NCBI GenBank assembly: GCA_017449675.1
Contig: JAFTFG010000006.1
Coordinates: forward strand, 1-64,000
Source of the DNA: Prevotella sp.
Lineage (GTDB): Bacteria; Bacteroidota; Bacteroidia; Bacteroidales; Bacteroidaceae
Length of the DNA stretch: 64,000 nt
Direction: 5' to 3'
The notes beneath the pieces were generated by a model. That model was not told the origin of the DNA, did no database searches, and saw only the letters and a list, made by a program, of their open reading frames with translations. Positions 1-7,437 of the stretch are shown piece after piece. Positions within the stretch are counted from its first letter, which is position 1, and each line of letters opens with the position of its first letter. The position numbers and the translations under genes were made by a program.

Positions 1-2
1 TC

Positions 3-95
3 ATATACGCAAATGAGGTGCTTGCAGAGACCATGCGAGCCGGAAATCACAAAAATTGCGGCATAGAGACAACTGCGAACACAGAACTACTATAA
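3..95 (+). CDS. Possible 3' end of an unidentified gene
   Basis: From the window edge one + frame stays open for 30 codons and stops with TAA. The composition is protein-like, ending in residues TTANTELL. It would converge on the metallopeptidase gene, and the hairpin just after it could serve both strands. The fragment is too short to identify. A competing open frame on the same strand stops at about 66, so this call is weak. Confidence 0.3.
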   Translation: MYANEVLAETMRAGNHKNCGIETTANTELL

Positions 96-100
96 AAAGA

Positions 101-136
101 TAAAAAAAGAGGATGTGCCTATTTTGACACACCCTC
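101..136 (-). terminator. Rho-independent terminator of the metallopeptidase gene
   Basis: Read on the minus strand, GAGGGTGTG pairs with CACATCCTC (one G-T wobble) around a ten-base loop. The stem is followed directly by a run of seven T. It lies 78 bases after the metallopeptidase stop codon. On the + strand the same stem has an A-C mismatch and a poorer T tail, so any action for a convergent gene would be weaker. Confidence 0.75.
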
Positions 137-163
137 ATTCTTTCGTTCATAAGATGCCTTTAG

Positions 164-213
164 TTACTTCAACAGGTCTGCGATGAACTGTTCCAACTGC
201 TCACCACGTAGCC
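164..213 (-). other. Coding-like remnant after the metallopeptidase stop
   Basis: Directly downstream of the metallopeptidase stop, the minus strand has an open frame, shifted by one base, reading RLRGEQLEQFIADLLK and then TAA. It has no start codon of its own. It looks like an amphipathic protein C-terminus. The upstream protein already ends where its family usually ends, so this may be the scar of another gene rather than a true extension. Confidence 0.25.
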
Positions 214-1086
214 TTATAGTTCTGCGTCAGAGCACTGGAAGGTAGTACCTTTCGAGATGTCACCAGTCTCCAGTCCCAACTTAAACCACTTCATACGTTG
301 CTTGCTGGTGCCGTGGTTGAACGACTCCGGAACGGCATAGCCGCGAGCCTTCTTCTGGAGATAGTCATCACCGATGACCTGTGCACACTGGATAGCCTCC
401 TCAATATCGCCATCCTCCAGAGAGCCGAAACGCTTATTGTCATGATGCGCCCAGACACCAGCATAGAAATCAGCCAATAGTTCAAGACGCACACTGAGTT
501 TATTAGCCTCTGTCTCAGAAAGTTGTGACATTTGCTGATGTACCTTCTGTAACGTACCTGTAAGATACTCCACATGGTGGCCCACCTCGTGGGCTATCAC
601 ATAGGCATAGGCAAAATCACCGTCAGCACCCAGTGACTTTTTCATCGTGGTAAAGAACGACAGGTCGATATACAACTTCTGATCACCGGAACAGTAGAAG
701 GGTCCCATAGCAGCGGAGCCCTGTCCGCAAGCGGTCTGTACCCCACCCGTATAAAGCACCATCTTAGGTACCTGATACTGAGCCCCGTTCTGACGAAATA
801 TCTCCGTCCACACATCCTCCGTACCAGCCAGAATCTGAGTAGAGAACTTAGCCAACGCCTGTTCTTCCTCCGTAAACTCACGCTGTCCCTCCGTTGTCTC
901 GGTATTAGCACCCAGACCACCGTTCTGCACTTCCGTCATCACGGCACTCAACGGGTCGCCACCTGTCAACCAAGCCATGAGAGCCACTAAGATAATACCG
1001 CCGATACCCATACCAGCCTTTGCTCCGCCACTCATACCACGGCGGTCTTCCACATTCGAACTTTCGCGTCTTCCGTCTAATCTCAT
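214..1086 (-). CDS. Neutral zinc metallopeptidase, YpfJ/KPN_02809 family
   Basis: A 290-residue membrane-anchored putative zinc peptidase. The short N-terminus is followed by a glycine-rich transmembrane segment at about residues 26-43. The family core follows, with the metal-binding HEVGHH motif (H166, E167, H170). A conserved stretch around C120 and C132 (ACGQGSAAMGPFYC) is typical of this family. Family members are conserved in many bacteria but their substrate is not established. The gene stands alone with its own promoter box and terminator. The family assignment is firm; proteolytic activity is inferred from the motif. Confidence 0.9.
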   Translation of the reverse strand: MRLDGRRESSNVEDRRGMSGGAKAGMGIGGIILVALMAWLTGGDPLSAVMTEVQNGGLGANTETTEGQREFTEEEQALAKFSTQILAGTEDVWTEIFRQNGAQYQVPKMVLYTGGVQTACGQGSAAMGPFYCSGDQKLYIDLSFFTTMKKSLGADGDFAYAYVIAHEVGHHVEYLTGTLQKVHQQMSQLSETEANKLSVRLELLADFYAGVWAHHDNKRFGSLEDGDIEEAIQCAQVIGDDYLQKKARGYAVPESFNHGTSKQRMKWFKLGLETGDISKGTTFQCSDAEL

Positions 1087-1119
1087 AATCTTATTTCGTT
1101 TTTAGTTTTATTCTTTCGC

Positions 1120-1130
1120 TACAAAGGTAA
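1120..1130 (-). promoter_or_regulatory. Bacteroidetes -7 box for the metallopeptidase gene
   Basis: TACCTTTG on the minus strand (1122-1129) matches the Bacteroidetes -7 consensus TAnnTTTG. It sits 36 bases before the ATG. No clean TTTG -33 element is visible at the usual 19-20 base spacing. Confidence 0.5.
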
Positions 1131-1136
1131 ACATTT

Positions 1137-1694
1137 TTATCCGAAAATAACGGAATAAACATAACTTTTTTCAACGTTGACCACCGTCTCTATCTGTTCC
1201 TGTCCCGTCAGAACAGTCTTCAAATTATTGCGGATACCCTCCCCTGAGAGTTTCAGTACCGCTTCTTTCATGGTCCACAGACGAATAAACTCCATGGCAG
1301 GACTGGTCGACTGCGTAATCCTGACAACCTCATCATCATTCATCGTATAATGAACCAGACTCTCCTTAAATTCACGGATACTCTCTACATCAACTCCCAC
1401 CGGGCGGTCACTCACGACACAGACGACGGCCTCACGACAATGACTTAAATTAAAATGTATCTCAGAATGTCCTTTGATAAAGGGCTTACCATACGTTCCA
1501 TATTCAAAGATCGGTTTCTCAGTGATACCATATTCCTTACGAAGCCCCTCGCACAGCAACAGATAAGCGGCAGCACAGGTTTTACGTCCCTGTTCATGCT
1601 TAAACTTCAAGGCTTGTTCCCTTCGCTGATCAGAGAGGAGGGGTAAAGCGGCAGCGAAGTCGAAGCCTGCGATATCGTCATTCAGGTATAACAT
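1137..1694 (-). CDS. 4'-phosphopantetheinyl transferase superfamily protein
   Basis: A 185-residue Sfp/EntD-type enzyme that would move the 4'-phosphopantetheine arm of CoA onto carrier proteins. Visible family motifs in order are FNLSHC (81-86), GVDVE (100-104, Mg2+ ligands) and WTMKEAVLK (140-148). The length is short but typical for compact Bacteroidetes members. Its start overlaps the end of rmuC by 17 bases, so the two are probably cotranscribed and translationally coupled. The target carrier protein (AcpP or another) cannot be told from the sequence. No biosynthetic cluster is adjacent, which favours a housekeeping role. Confidence 0.9.
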   Translation of the reverse strand: MLYLNDDIAGFDFAAALPLLSDQRREQALKFKHEQGRKTCAAAYLLLCEGLRKEYGITEKPIFEYGTYGKPFIKGHSEIHFNLSHCREAVVCVVSDRPVGVDVESIREFKESLVHYTMNDDEVVRITQSTSPAMEFIRLWTMKEAVLKLSGEGIRNNLKTVLTGQEQIETVVNVEKSYVYSVIFG

Positions 1695-3030
1695 CGGTTT
1701 CCAATCCTAAGGGTGTCTGTGACTTCGGAATACGACGGTTAGGATTCTCCTTGGCACCCAGGTCTATCAGTTCACGTCCTTTCTGCACCACACTCTGGCG
1801 TCCCTCGTCAAGTTTATTCTTAGAGAAATCAAAAGCCTTACGGGCCTGTTCCAATTGTTCTCCTACCTTATTATATCGTTGGATAAAATCACCCAAGCGA
1901 TCCAACAGTTGTTCTGCGACCCCAAATACTTTCTCCTGATTCTCCGCCTGTTGGTTCTGCACCCAGGCGATATGAATCATATGAAGGATGCCTAACAGGT
2001 TCTGTTCACCTGTTATAAAGACCTTTCGTTCAAAGGCTTCACGCCATAAGGTAGGATCATTAGCCAATGCCAACTGCAGAGAACTCTCGAAAGGAACGAA
2101 CATAATCACAAAGTCGACGGCTTCACGAGGTGCCTTGATGTATCTGGAATAGTCTTTGCGAGCCAGTTCCGTGACATGCGAACGGATAGACTTGATATGG
2201 TCTTGCAAGGCACGCTCCTTCTCCTCTGGATCCTCAGCATTCACATAACGCTGATAGGCCACCAGCGACACCTTTGAATCGATAACGGCATCCTGTCCCT
2301 GCGGATAGTGTAAGATGACATCAGGCTGCATCTCCTTACCAGTATCATCGTTTTTTAACGGTCTTCCCTGTTCATCCCGCAGGCGGGCCTGCACCTCATA
2401 GTGAATACCTTCTGTCAGTCCCTGCGACGCTAGGAGATCACCCAGGATAATCTCTCCCATGTTACCACTGATCTTATTATCACGGCGTAAGACATTGGTA
2501 AGACTCTCCGCTTTCTCTCCTATCTCACGATTCGACTCCATCATCATACGGAGTTGTTCTTTCAAAGACGCACTCTGTTCTGTATGATCCTTCGTATTCT
2601 CGCTGATAGCCTTGCGCATCTCACTGATGGCCTCTTTCAAAGGTTGGGTAATGGTACCCATATTCTCCTTATTCTCTTCCTTCAGACGCTGGGCTTGTGC
2701 ATCCATCAACTGCTGCGCCATGACTCGCAACTGTTCCTTGGTGGTTTTCAGTTGTTCATCAAACTGTTCACGTGCAGCCTTCAGTTGTTCCGTCGACTGT
2801 TCTCGCTGTGCCCGCAATTGGTCGGCAGCCTGTTCACGCTGACTACGCATCTGCTCGGCAAAGCGCTCCTCGCTCTGTCGCTGTTCCTCCAACCGCTGTT
2901 GCCCCAACAATGTCATCTCCGTCTCCTTCTTGGCAAGTTCCACATGGAGTCTCCCCAATCTGGGATTCAGCAACAAGTAGGTCACTACAGCCCCAACAGC
3001 AACACCTATTATAATATATAATGCTATCAT
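1678..3030 (-). CDS. rmuC: DNA recombination protein RmuC
   Basis: A 450-residue protein. It has an N-terminal transmembrane helix (starting MIALYIII), then a long Gln/Glu-rich coiled coil over roughly 25-150 with repeated REQ-type heptads. The RmuC nuclease-like core follows (GNMGEIILGDLL, DVILHYPQG, AVIDSKVSL). RmuC limits DNA rearrangement at repeats in E. coli; the biochemical activity is less clear. The frame stays open to 3072, but the ATG at 3030 is preferred because it begins the membrane helix. A promoter box lies just upstream; the longer start would place that box inside the gene. Confidence 0.92.
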   Translation of the reverse strand: MIALYIIIGVAVGAVVTYLLLNPRLGRLHVELAKKETEMTLLGQQRLEEQRQSEERFAEQMRSQREQAADQLRAQREQSTEQLKAAREQFDEQLKTTKEQLRVMAQQLMDAQAQRLKEENKENMGTITQPLKEAISEMRKAISENTKDHTEQSASLKEQLRMMMESNREIGEKAESLTNVLRRDNKISGNMGEIILGDLLASQGLTEGIHYEVQARLRDEQGRPLKNDDTGKEMQPDVILHYPQGQDAVIDSKVSLVAYQRYVNAEDPEEKERALQDHIKSIRSHVTELARKDYSRYIKAPREAVDFVIMFVPFESSLQLALANDPTLWREAFERKVFITGEQNLLGILHMIHIAWVQNQQAENQEKVFGVAEQLLDRLGDFIQRYNKVGEQLEQARKAFDFSKNKLDEGRQSVVQKGRELIDLGAKENPNRRIPKSQTPLGLETDVIPE

Positions 3031-3034
3031 CGTT

Positions 3035-3066
3035 TGCAAAGATACTAATAATTCTCCATTTTCAAT
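3035..3066 (-). promoter_or_regulatory. Promoter of the rmuC-phosphopantetheinyl transferase operon
   Basis: TATCTTTG (minus strand, 3037-3044) fits the Bacteroidetes -7 box. ATTG at 3063-3066 lies 18 bases further upstream as a weak -33 element. The box ends only six bases before the rmuC ATG, so the transcript would be almost leaderless. It also falls in a short simple repeat (ATTGAAAATGGAGAATTA) of the kind found in other spacers here. Confidence 0.5.
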
Positions 3067-3068
3067 TC

Positions 3069-4502
3069 TCATTCCTCAATTATTTCCGTCTGCGTCTTTT
3101 GCCAATTAACCAGATAAAGGCACTCCGTAGCACGGGTAAAGGCAGTATAAAGCCAGTGAATATAGTCAGGCGTAAGCATGTCATCCGTCATGTAGCCTTG
3201 GTCGAGATAGACATGTGCCCACTGGCCGCCCTGCGCCTTATGACAGGTAGCGGCATAGGCGAACTTCACCTGCAAGGCATTATAGTACCTGTCCTCCTTG
3301 AGTTTCTTCAGGCGGTCCTGTTTCAAGGGGATATCAGCATAGTCATCCATGACGGCTTGGTAGAGTTGTTCCTGTTGCTCTCGTGTCAGGGAGGGTGCCT
3401 CTGAGGTCAGCGTGTCGAGCAATACCATCGCAGACAACTCATAGTCATTATAGTCGGGGAAAGTCATTGTCACCTCCGCAAAACGGAAACCATATAGTTC
3501 ATGGATATTACGTACCCTGTGCACCACAGCATGGTCGCCATTAGCGATGAATTCAAAAGGCTGTTGGCTATTAGCCATTGGCTGTTGGCTTTTGGCTATC
3601 CAATAGTAGTTGTTCTTCACGATCATGAGTTGGTCGCCTGTGGTCAACTCGTCCTCCCGTCCCAGCACCATATTACGGATTCCCTGGTTATAGATATTTG
3701 CCCGTTTGTTACTTCGGGTGATGACCATCGTATCGTCAAGTCCCACTCTTGAATAACTGCTGGCAAGGGACTCTATCAACTCGTCACCTGGTACCATTCT
3801 TATATCATCGAAACCAGTGAAGCGAATCTGGGGAAGGACGACACCTCCCTCTCTGATTCTCGTCGCATTATACAGGATACCAGACTCCTGACTCTGTCTA
3901 AGTACTTCATAAAGGTCACACTCATGCACATGAAGTCCGTAGCCTCTTAAGACCTCCGACATCAGTGCCGGACTCCATTCCTCGCCGACTGGGGGCAACT
4001 GCGCCTGATCGCCGATAAGCAGCATCCGACAGTTTCGACCGTTATATACAAACTGTATCAGATCGTCGAGTAACTGCCCTTGGGCGAAGGGTGTATCACC
4101 ATAGTTGGTAGCATTGGCTATCATCGAAGCCTCATCTATAATAAACAAGGTGTCCTGTGCCGAGTTGAAGTTTAGGTCGAAAGTACCTTCCAACGATTTC
4201 TGACGATAGATACGGCGGTGGATGGTATAGGCAGGATGCTCCGCATAAAGAGAGAATACCTTGGCGGCACGCCCCGTAGGGGCGAGAAGTACTATTTTCT
4301 GTTTGAGTGACACCAATGCCTTGACGATGGCAGCGGCAAGAGTGGTCTTTCCCGTACCTGCCGATCCTCTCAGCACCATCACTGCATGCTCATGACGGTC
4401 CGTCATAAACAAGGAGAACACGTCGATAGCATGCTCCTGTTCTGGTGTTGGCATATGTACCAATGCCGAGCGAATACGGTATTTTAACTCGTCAATAATC
4501 AT
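3069..4502 (-). CDS. RecD/UvrD-like ATP-dependent DNA helicase
   Basis: A 477-residue superfamily 1 helicase. From the chosen start it has Walker A GSAGTGKTT (46-54), Walker B IIDEAS, and QLPPVGEEWSP (motif III type). The UvrD_C_2 end carries YAATCHKAQGGQW and LYTAFTRATE (motifs V and VI). Homologues in Bacteroidetes are annotated as ATP-dependent RecD-like DNA helicase. The frame is open to 4649, but the ATG at 4502 (MIIDELKYRI) fits the family N-terminus and leaves room for a promoter. The 3' end overlaps the rmuC upstream region by four bases. An unusual in-frame heptapeptide repeat interrupts the core (see the repeat entry). Role: DNA repair or recombination, inferred. Confidence 0.88.
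   Translation of the reverse strand: MIIDELKYRIRSALVHMPTPEQEHAIDVFSLFMTDRHEHAVMVLRGSAGTGKTTLAAAIVKALVSLKQKIVLLAPTGRAAKVFSLYAEHPAYTIHRRIYRQKSLEGTFDLNFNSAQDTLFIIDEASMIANATNYGDTPFAQGQLLDDLIQFVYNGRNCRMLLIGDQAQLPPVGEEWSPALMSEVLRGYGLHVHECDLYEVLRQSQESGILYNATRIREGGVVLPQIRFTGFDDIRMVPGDELIESLASSYSRVGLDDTMVITRSNKRANIYNQGIRNMVLGREDELTTGDQLMIVKNNYYWIAKSQQPMANSQQPFEFIANGDHAVVHRVRNIHELYGFRFAEVTMTFPDYNDYELSAMVLLDTLTSEAPSLTREQQEQLYQAVMDDYADIPLKQDRLKKLKEDRYYNALQVKFAYAATCHKAQGGQWAHVYLDQGYMTDDMLTPDYIHWLYTAFTRATECLYLVNWQKTQTEIIEE
3559..3599 (-). repeat. Two-copy 21-base tandem repeat inside the helicase gene
   Basis: Two 21-base units (each beginning ggctgttggct on the + strand) encode consecutive heptapeptides AKSQQPM and ANSQQPF in the helicase. 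The unit length is a multiple of three, so the frame is kept. The words resemble short simple repeats that sit in intergenic spacers elsewhere in this window. Confidence 0.7.
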
Positions 4503-4510
4503 ATTGGCGA

Positions 4511-4558
4511 CAAAATTACGAAATAATTTGGTTTTCTCTTCACTTATTTGTAATTTTG
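4511..4558. promoter_or_regulatory. Divergent promoters between helicase and DUF3822 operons
   Basis: Two -7 boxes of identical sequence face apart. TAATTTTG on the minus strand (4511-4518) lies 8 bases before the helicase ATG. TAATTTTG on the + strand (4551-4558) lies 8 bases before the 30-residue ORF. The + strand box has TTTG at 4527-4530, 20 bases upstream, giving a good -33 element. Both would make very short leaders. Confidence 0.6.
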
Positions 4559-4566
4559 TCGACGAT

Positions 4567-4659
4567 ATGAAGATTTCCAATCGCATAACCAATGTGATAC
4601 TCGCTATTGTAGCAGGAGTACTTGCCCTGCTCTGCATAGGAAGCATCATCCATCATTAA
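4567..4659 (+). CDS. 30-residue single-span membrane peptide
   Basis: A tiny ORF not covered by usual gene-length cutoffs. It has an ATG, a basic start (MKISNR), a single hydrophobic stretch of about 19 residues (VILAIVAGVLALLCIGSII), then HH and TAA. It begins eight bases after a good -7 box with a matching -33 element, and its stop is 12 bases before the DUF3822 ATG. It would therefore be the first cistron of the DUF3822-rsmD operon. It could instead be an upstream leader that tunes DUF3822 translation. I do not recognise a family. The promoter placement and membrane-like composition are the support. Confidence 0.5.
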   Translation: MKISNRITNVILAIVAGVLALLCIGSIIHH

Positions 4660-4671
4660 TAACTGACAGAA

Positions 4672-5484
4672 ATGCAGGAAAAGTACAATATCACGAATAG
4701 TCAACGACTGATTATCAGAAGCAGTCGCAATCATCTTGCTTTCGCCACGGTGGCCCCGGAAAGAGATAGCGAGATCTATTACGAGCCATATATCTTAGAT
4801 AGCGGCATCTCTATGGCTGCTAATATGCGTGAGGCTTTCCGCACCAGAACAATATTACAAGAGACATATGCTCATGTACTGGTGATGGTAGACACTCCTG
4901 TTCTGATGATCCCCTTGGAGATATTCCATGAGGAAGAAGAACGGACATTGTATCTGCATTCCTTCCATGACTATGAGAAAGACGAGATAGCGCATACCGT
5001 ATTACCAGACTTAAACTGTGTGGCTGTATTTGGCATCAACCGTGATTTCAAGTTGGTGATAGACGACCATTTTGAGCAAGTCACATTCATTGCTGCCATA
5101 GCACCTGTATGGCGATATCTCCATCAACGCAGTTATACGGGTATTCGGGAAAAACTCTATGCTTATTTCCACGAACGCCATATGGAGGTTATCGCATACG
5201 GCCAGAACCATTTCAAGTTCTGCAACACCTTTGACGTTCAGGATCCGCATGACGCTCTATACTATTTGCTATATATCTGGAAACAAATCGGTTTACAGGC
5301 TGAGCGTGACGAAATCCATCTGGTGGGTGACATCCCTGACAGTGACTGGCTCACGGAAGAATTGAAGAAGTATATCAAACGAGTCTATGTCATCAATCCC
5401 TCTGGGGATTTCAACCGTTCTATCGTCACACAGATCGAAGGTATGCCATACGACCTCATGACCCTATTCGTGAAAGGACGATGA
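4672..5484 (+). CDS. DUF3822 family protein
   Basis: A 270-residue protein of the Bacteroidetes family DUF3822, function unknown. No signal peptide or membrane span is visible. The hydrophobic core strands and the C-terminal region (IYVINPSGDFNRS-like) are consistent with an intracellular globular protein. It overlaps rsmD by four bases (ATGA). The DUF3822-rsmD pairing is common in Bacteroidetes, which suggests but does not prove a link to ribosome or RNA metabolism. The start is the ATG 12 bases after the small membrane ORF. Confidence 0.8.
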   Translation: MQEKYNITNSQRLIIRSSRNHLAFATVAPERDSEIYYEPYILDSGISMAANMREAFRTRTILQETYAHVLVMVDTPVLMIPLEIFHEEEERTLYLHSFHDYEKDEIAHTVLPDLNCVAVFGINRDFKLVIDDHFEQVTFIAAIAPVWRYLHQRSYTGIREKLYAYFHERHMEVIAYGQNHFKFCNTFDVQDPHDALYYLLYIWKQIGLQAERDEIHLVGDIPDSDWLTEELKKYIKRVYVINPSGDFNRSIVTQIEGMPYDLMTLFVKGR

Positions 5485-6011
5485 GAATTATTACAGGAAA
5501 ATACAAAGGAAGACATTTTGAGATACCTCGTACCTTCAAGGCACGTCCGACGACAGATTTTGCCAAAGAGAATATCTTCAATGTTCTCAATGGATATATA
5601 GACTTGGAGGATTCAACAGCCCTTGATCTCTTCTCCGGTACAGGAAGTATTACCCTTGAACTCCTGTCACGAGGATGCAGTCAGGTCATCAGTGTGGAAT
5701 TGGACCGTGACCACCACCGTTTTATTCAAGACTGTTTGAAGAAACTCAACACACAGGCATGTATCCCCATCCGTGGTGACGTGTTCCGTTTCCTCAAGTC
5801 ATGCAAGCAGCAATACGACATCGTCTTCGCCGACCCTCCTTATGCCTTAAAGGAACTACCTACCATCCCCGACCTTATCTTCGAGAAAGACCTGTTGAAA
5901 CCCGATGGTATCTTTGTCTTCGAACACGGCAAAGACCATGACTTCTCCCAGCATCCCCATTTCGTGGAGCATCGTTCGTATGGCAGCGTCAATTTCTCAC
6001 TGTTCCGATAG
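5481..6011 (+). CDS. rsmD: 16S rRNA (guanine966-N2)-methyltransferase RsmD
   Basis: A 176-residue SAM-dependent methyltransferase that modifies G966 of 16S rRNA in the small subunit. It shows the RsmD N-terminus (MRIITGKYKGRHFEIP), the RPTTDFAKENIFN segment, SAM-binding motif I (LDLFSGTGSITLELLSRG) and the catalytic DPPY motif (FADPPYAL). The length is usual. Start and stop overlap its neighbour by four bases, indicating translational coupling to DUF3822. Confidence 0.95.
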   Translation: MRIITGKYKGRHFEIPRTFKARPTTDFAKENIFNVLNGYIDLEDSTALDLFSGTGSITLELLSRGCSQVISVELDRDHHRFIQDCLKKLNTQACIPIRGDVFRFLKSCKQQYDIVFADPPYALKELPTIPDLIFEKDLLKPDGIFVFEHGKDHDFSQHPHFVEHRSYGSVNFSLFR

Positions 6012-6015
6012 TCCC

Positions 6016-7437
6016 TCAGAATAGTGGGGAAAGCAGACGAGTAAAACTCTCCCACAACCGTTTGATAAACGTCGGACTGACACGCTTCGGCAGATCAGCA
6101 AGCGGTACTGCATTCTCCTGATCTTTCAGGAAGATGTTCTTCAGACGTAATGCTGTTCCTTCATCGTAGATAAAAGCATTTGCCTCAAAATTATTCTCGA
6201 AGGAGCGGAAGTCGACATTGGTAGAGCCACAGGTGGTCAGTGAGTCATCACATACCATCATCTTGGAATGCAGGAAACCCGTTTGATAGAGATACACTTT
6301 CACACCTGCCTCTGAAGCCTCACGAAGATAAGAGCGGGAGGCCCATTCCACAAAACGAGCATCAGAGCGAAGAGGACAAAGGATACGTACATCGACTCCT
6401 GCCACCGCTGCTGTCTTCAAGGCAAAGAGTACAGGTTCGTTGGGCAGGAAATAAGGTGTCTCGATATAGATATAACGACGTGCTGACAAAATAGCACGGA
6501 CATAGCCCTGCATTATCTCAGGATAGAGATTGGTAGGTGCACTGGTAACCACTTGTACCAAGCAGTTGTTGGCTGTTAGCGACGGAGGATAGTAGACACG
6601 GTCGGTAATCAGAGTGCGGTCCACAAAATACCAGTCGATAAGGAAGGCACGCTGAAGACCATATACCGCACCGCCTGTCATACGCAACATCGTATCCCGC
6701 CATGCCTGATCCTTGGTACCTTTCACATAGCGCAATGCGATATTCACACCTCCAATATATCCTATGATCCCATCTATGACAACCAACTTACGGTGATTGC
6801 GGTAGTTGACCTTACTCGTGAATGACGGGAAACGCACAGGCAGATAGGCAGCCACTTCTATTCCCTCTTCTCGCATCTTCTCGAAGAAGTCATGGTCCAC
6901 CTTCCAACAGCCTACGTCATCGTATATCAAACGAATATGTACCCCTTGATGGGCCTTGTCAATCAAAACATCGGCCACTAGACGACCTAATGCGTCATTC
7001 TCAAAGATATACATATCAATATGGATATGATGCTTCGCCTTTGAGATATCCCTCAACAGTTCAGGGAAGAACGTATAGCCGTCTGTCATGATATCCACCT
7101 GATTATCTTTAAAAGGCAAGGAGAATGACTGGTTGACAAAGAGGTCGACCAGTTGTTTATGACGCTCAGGCACACGCAGGTTCTGCTGTTCTACAAAACT
7201 CAGCATGAAACGCTTCGTCAATTGGTCTACAGACCGTTGGCTCACCAATCGCTCCTTTCGATGATTGACACCGAAAAAGAGATAAAACACCAGTCCTATC
7301 ACAGGCACAAAGATAATCACCAATGCCCACGCCATCGTCTTGGCTGGCTGCCGGTTATCCATCACCACATGTATGACAGCCATAGCAATGACTATCCACA
7401 TGACGGTAACACCTATGATATATAATATTGACTGCAT
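6016..7437 (-). CDS. cls: Cardiolipin synthase
   Basis: A 473-residue phospholipase D superfamily enzyme that joins phosphatidylglycerol units into cardiolipin at the inner membrane. Two N-terminal membrane spans (about 4-24 and 35-55) precede two HKD motifs: HRKLVVID (H215, K217, D222) and HSKMMVCD (H390, K392, D397). The linker region GVNIALRY is typical of Cls. Its ATG follows the dnaG stop with no spacer (TAGATG), so it is read in the dnaG transcript. Confidence 0.95.
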   Translation of the reverse strand: MQSILYIIGVTVMWIVIAMAVIHVVMDNRQPAKTMAWALVIIFVPVIGLVFYLFFGVNHRKERLVSQRSVDQLTKRFMLSFVEQQNLRVPERHKQLVDLFVNQSFSLPFKDNQVDIMTDGYTFFPELLRDISKAKHHIHIDMYIFENDALGRLVADVLIDKAHQGVHIRLIYDDVGCWKVDHDFFEKMREEGIEVAAYLPVRFPSFTSKVNYRNHRKLVVIDGIIGYIGGVNIALRYVKGTKDQAWRDTMLRMTGGAVYGLQRAFLIDWYFVDRTLITDRVYYPPSLTANNCLVQVVTSAPTNLYPEIMQGYVRAILSARRYIYIETPYFLPNEPVLFALKTAAVAGVDVRILCPLRSDARFVEWASRSYLREASEAGVKVYLYQTGFLHSKMMVCDDSLTTCGSTNVDFRSFENNFEANAFIYDEGTALRLKNIFLKDQENAVPLADLPKRVSPTFIKRLWESFTRLLSPLF

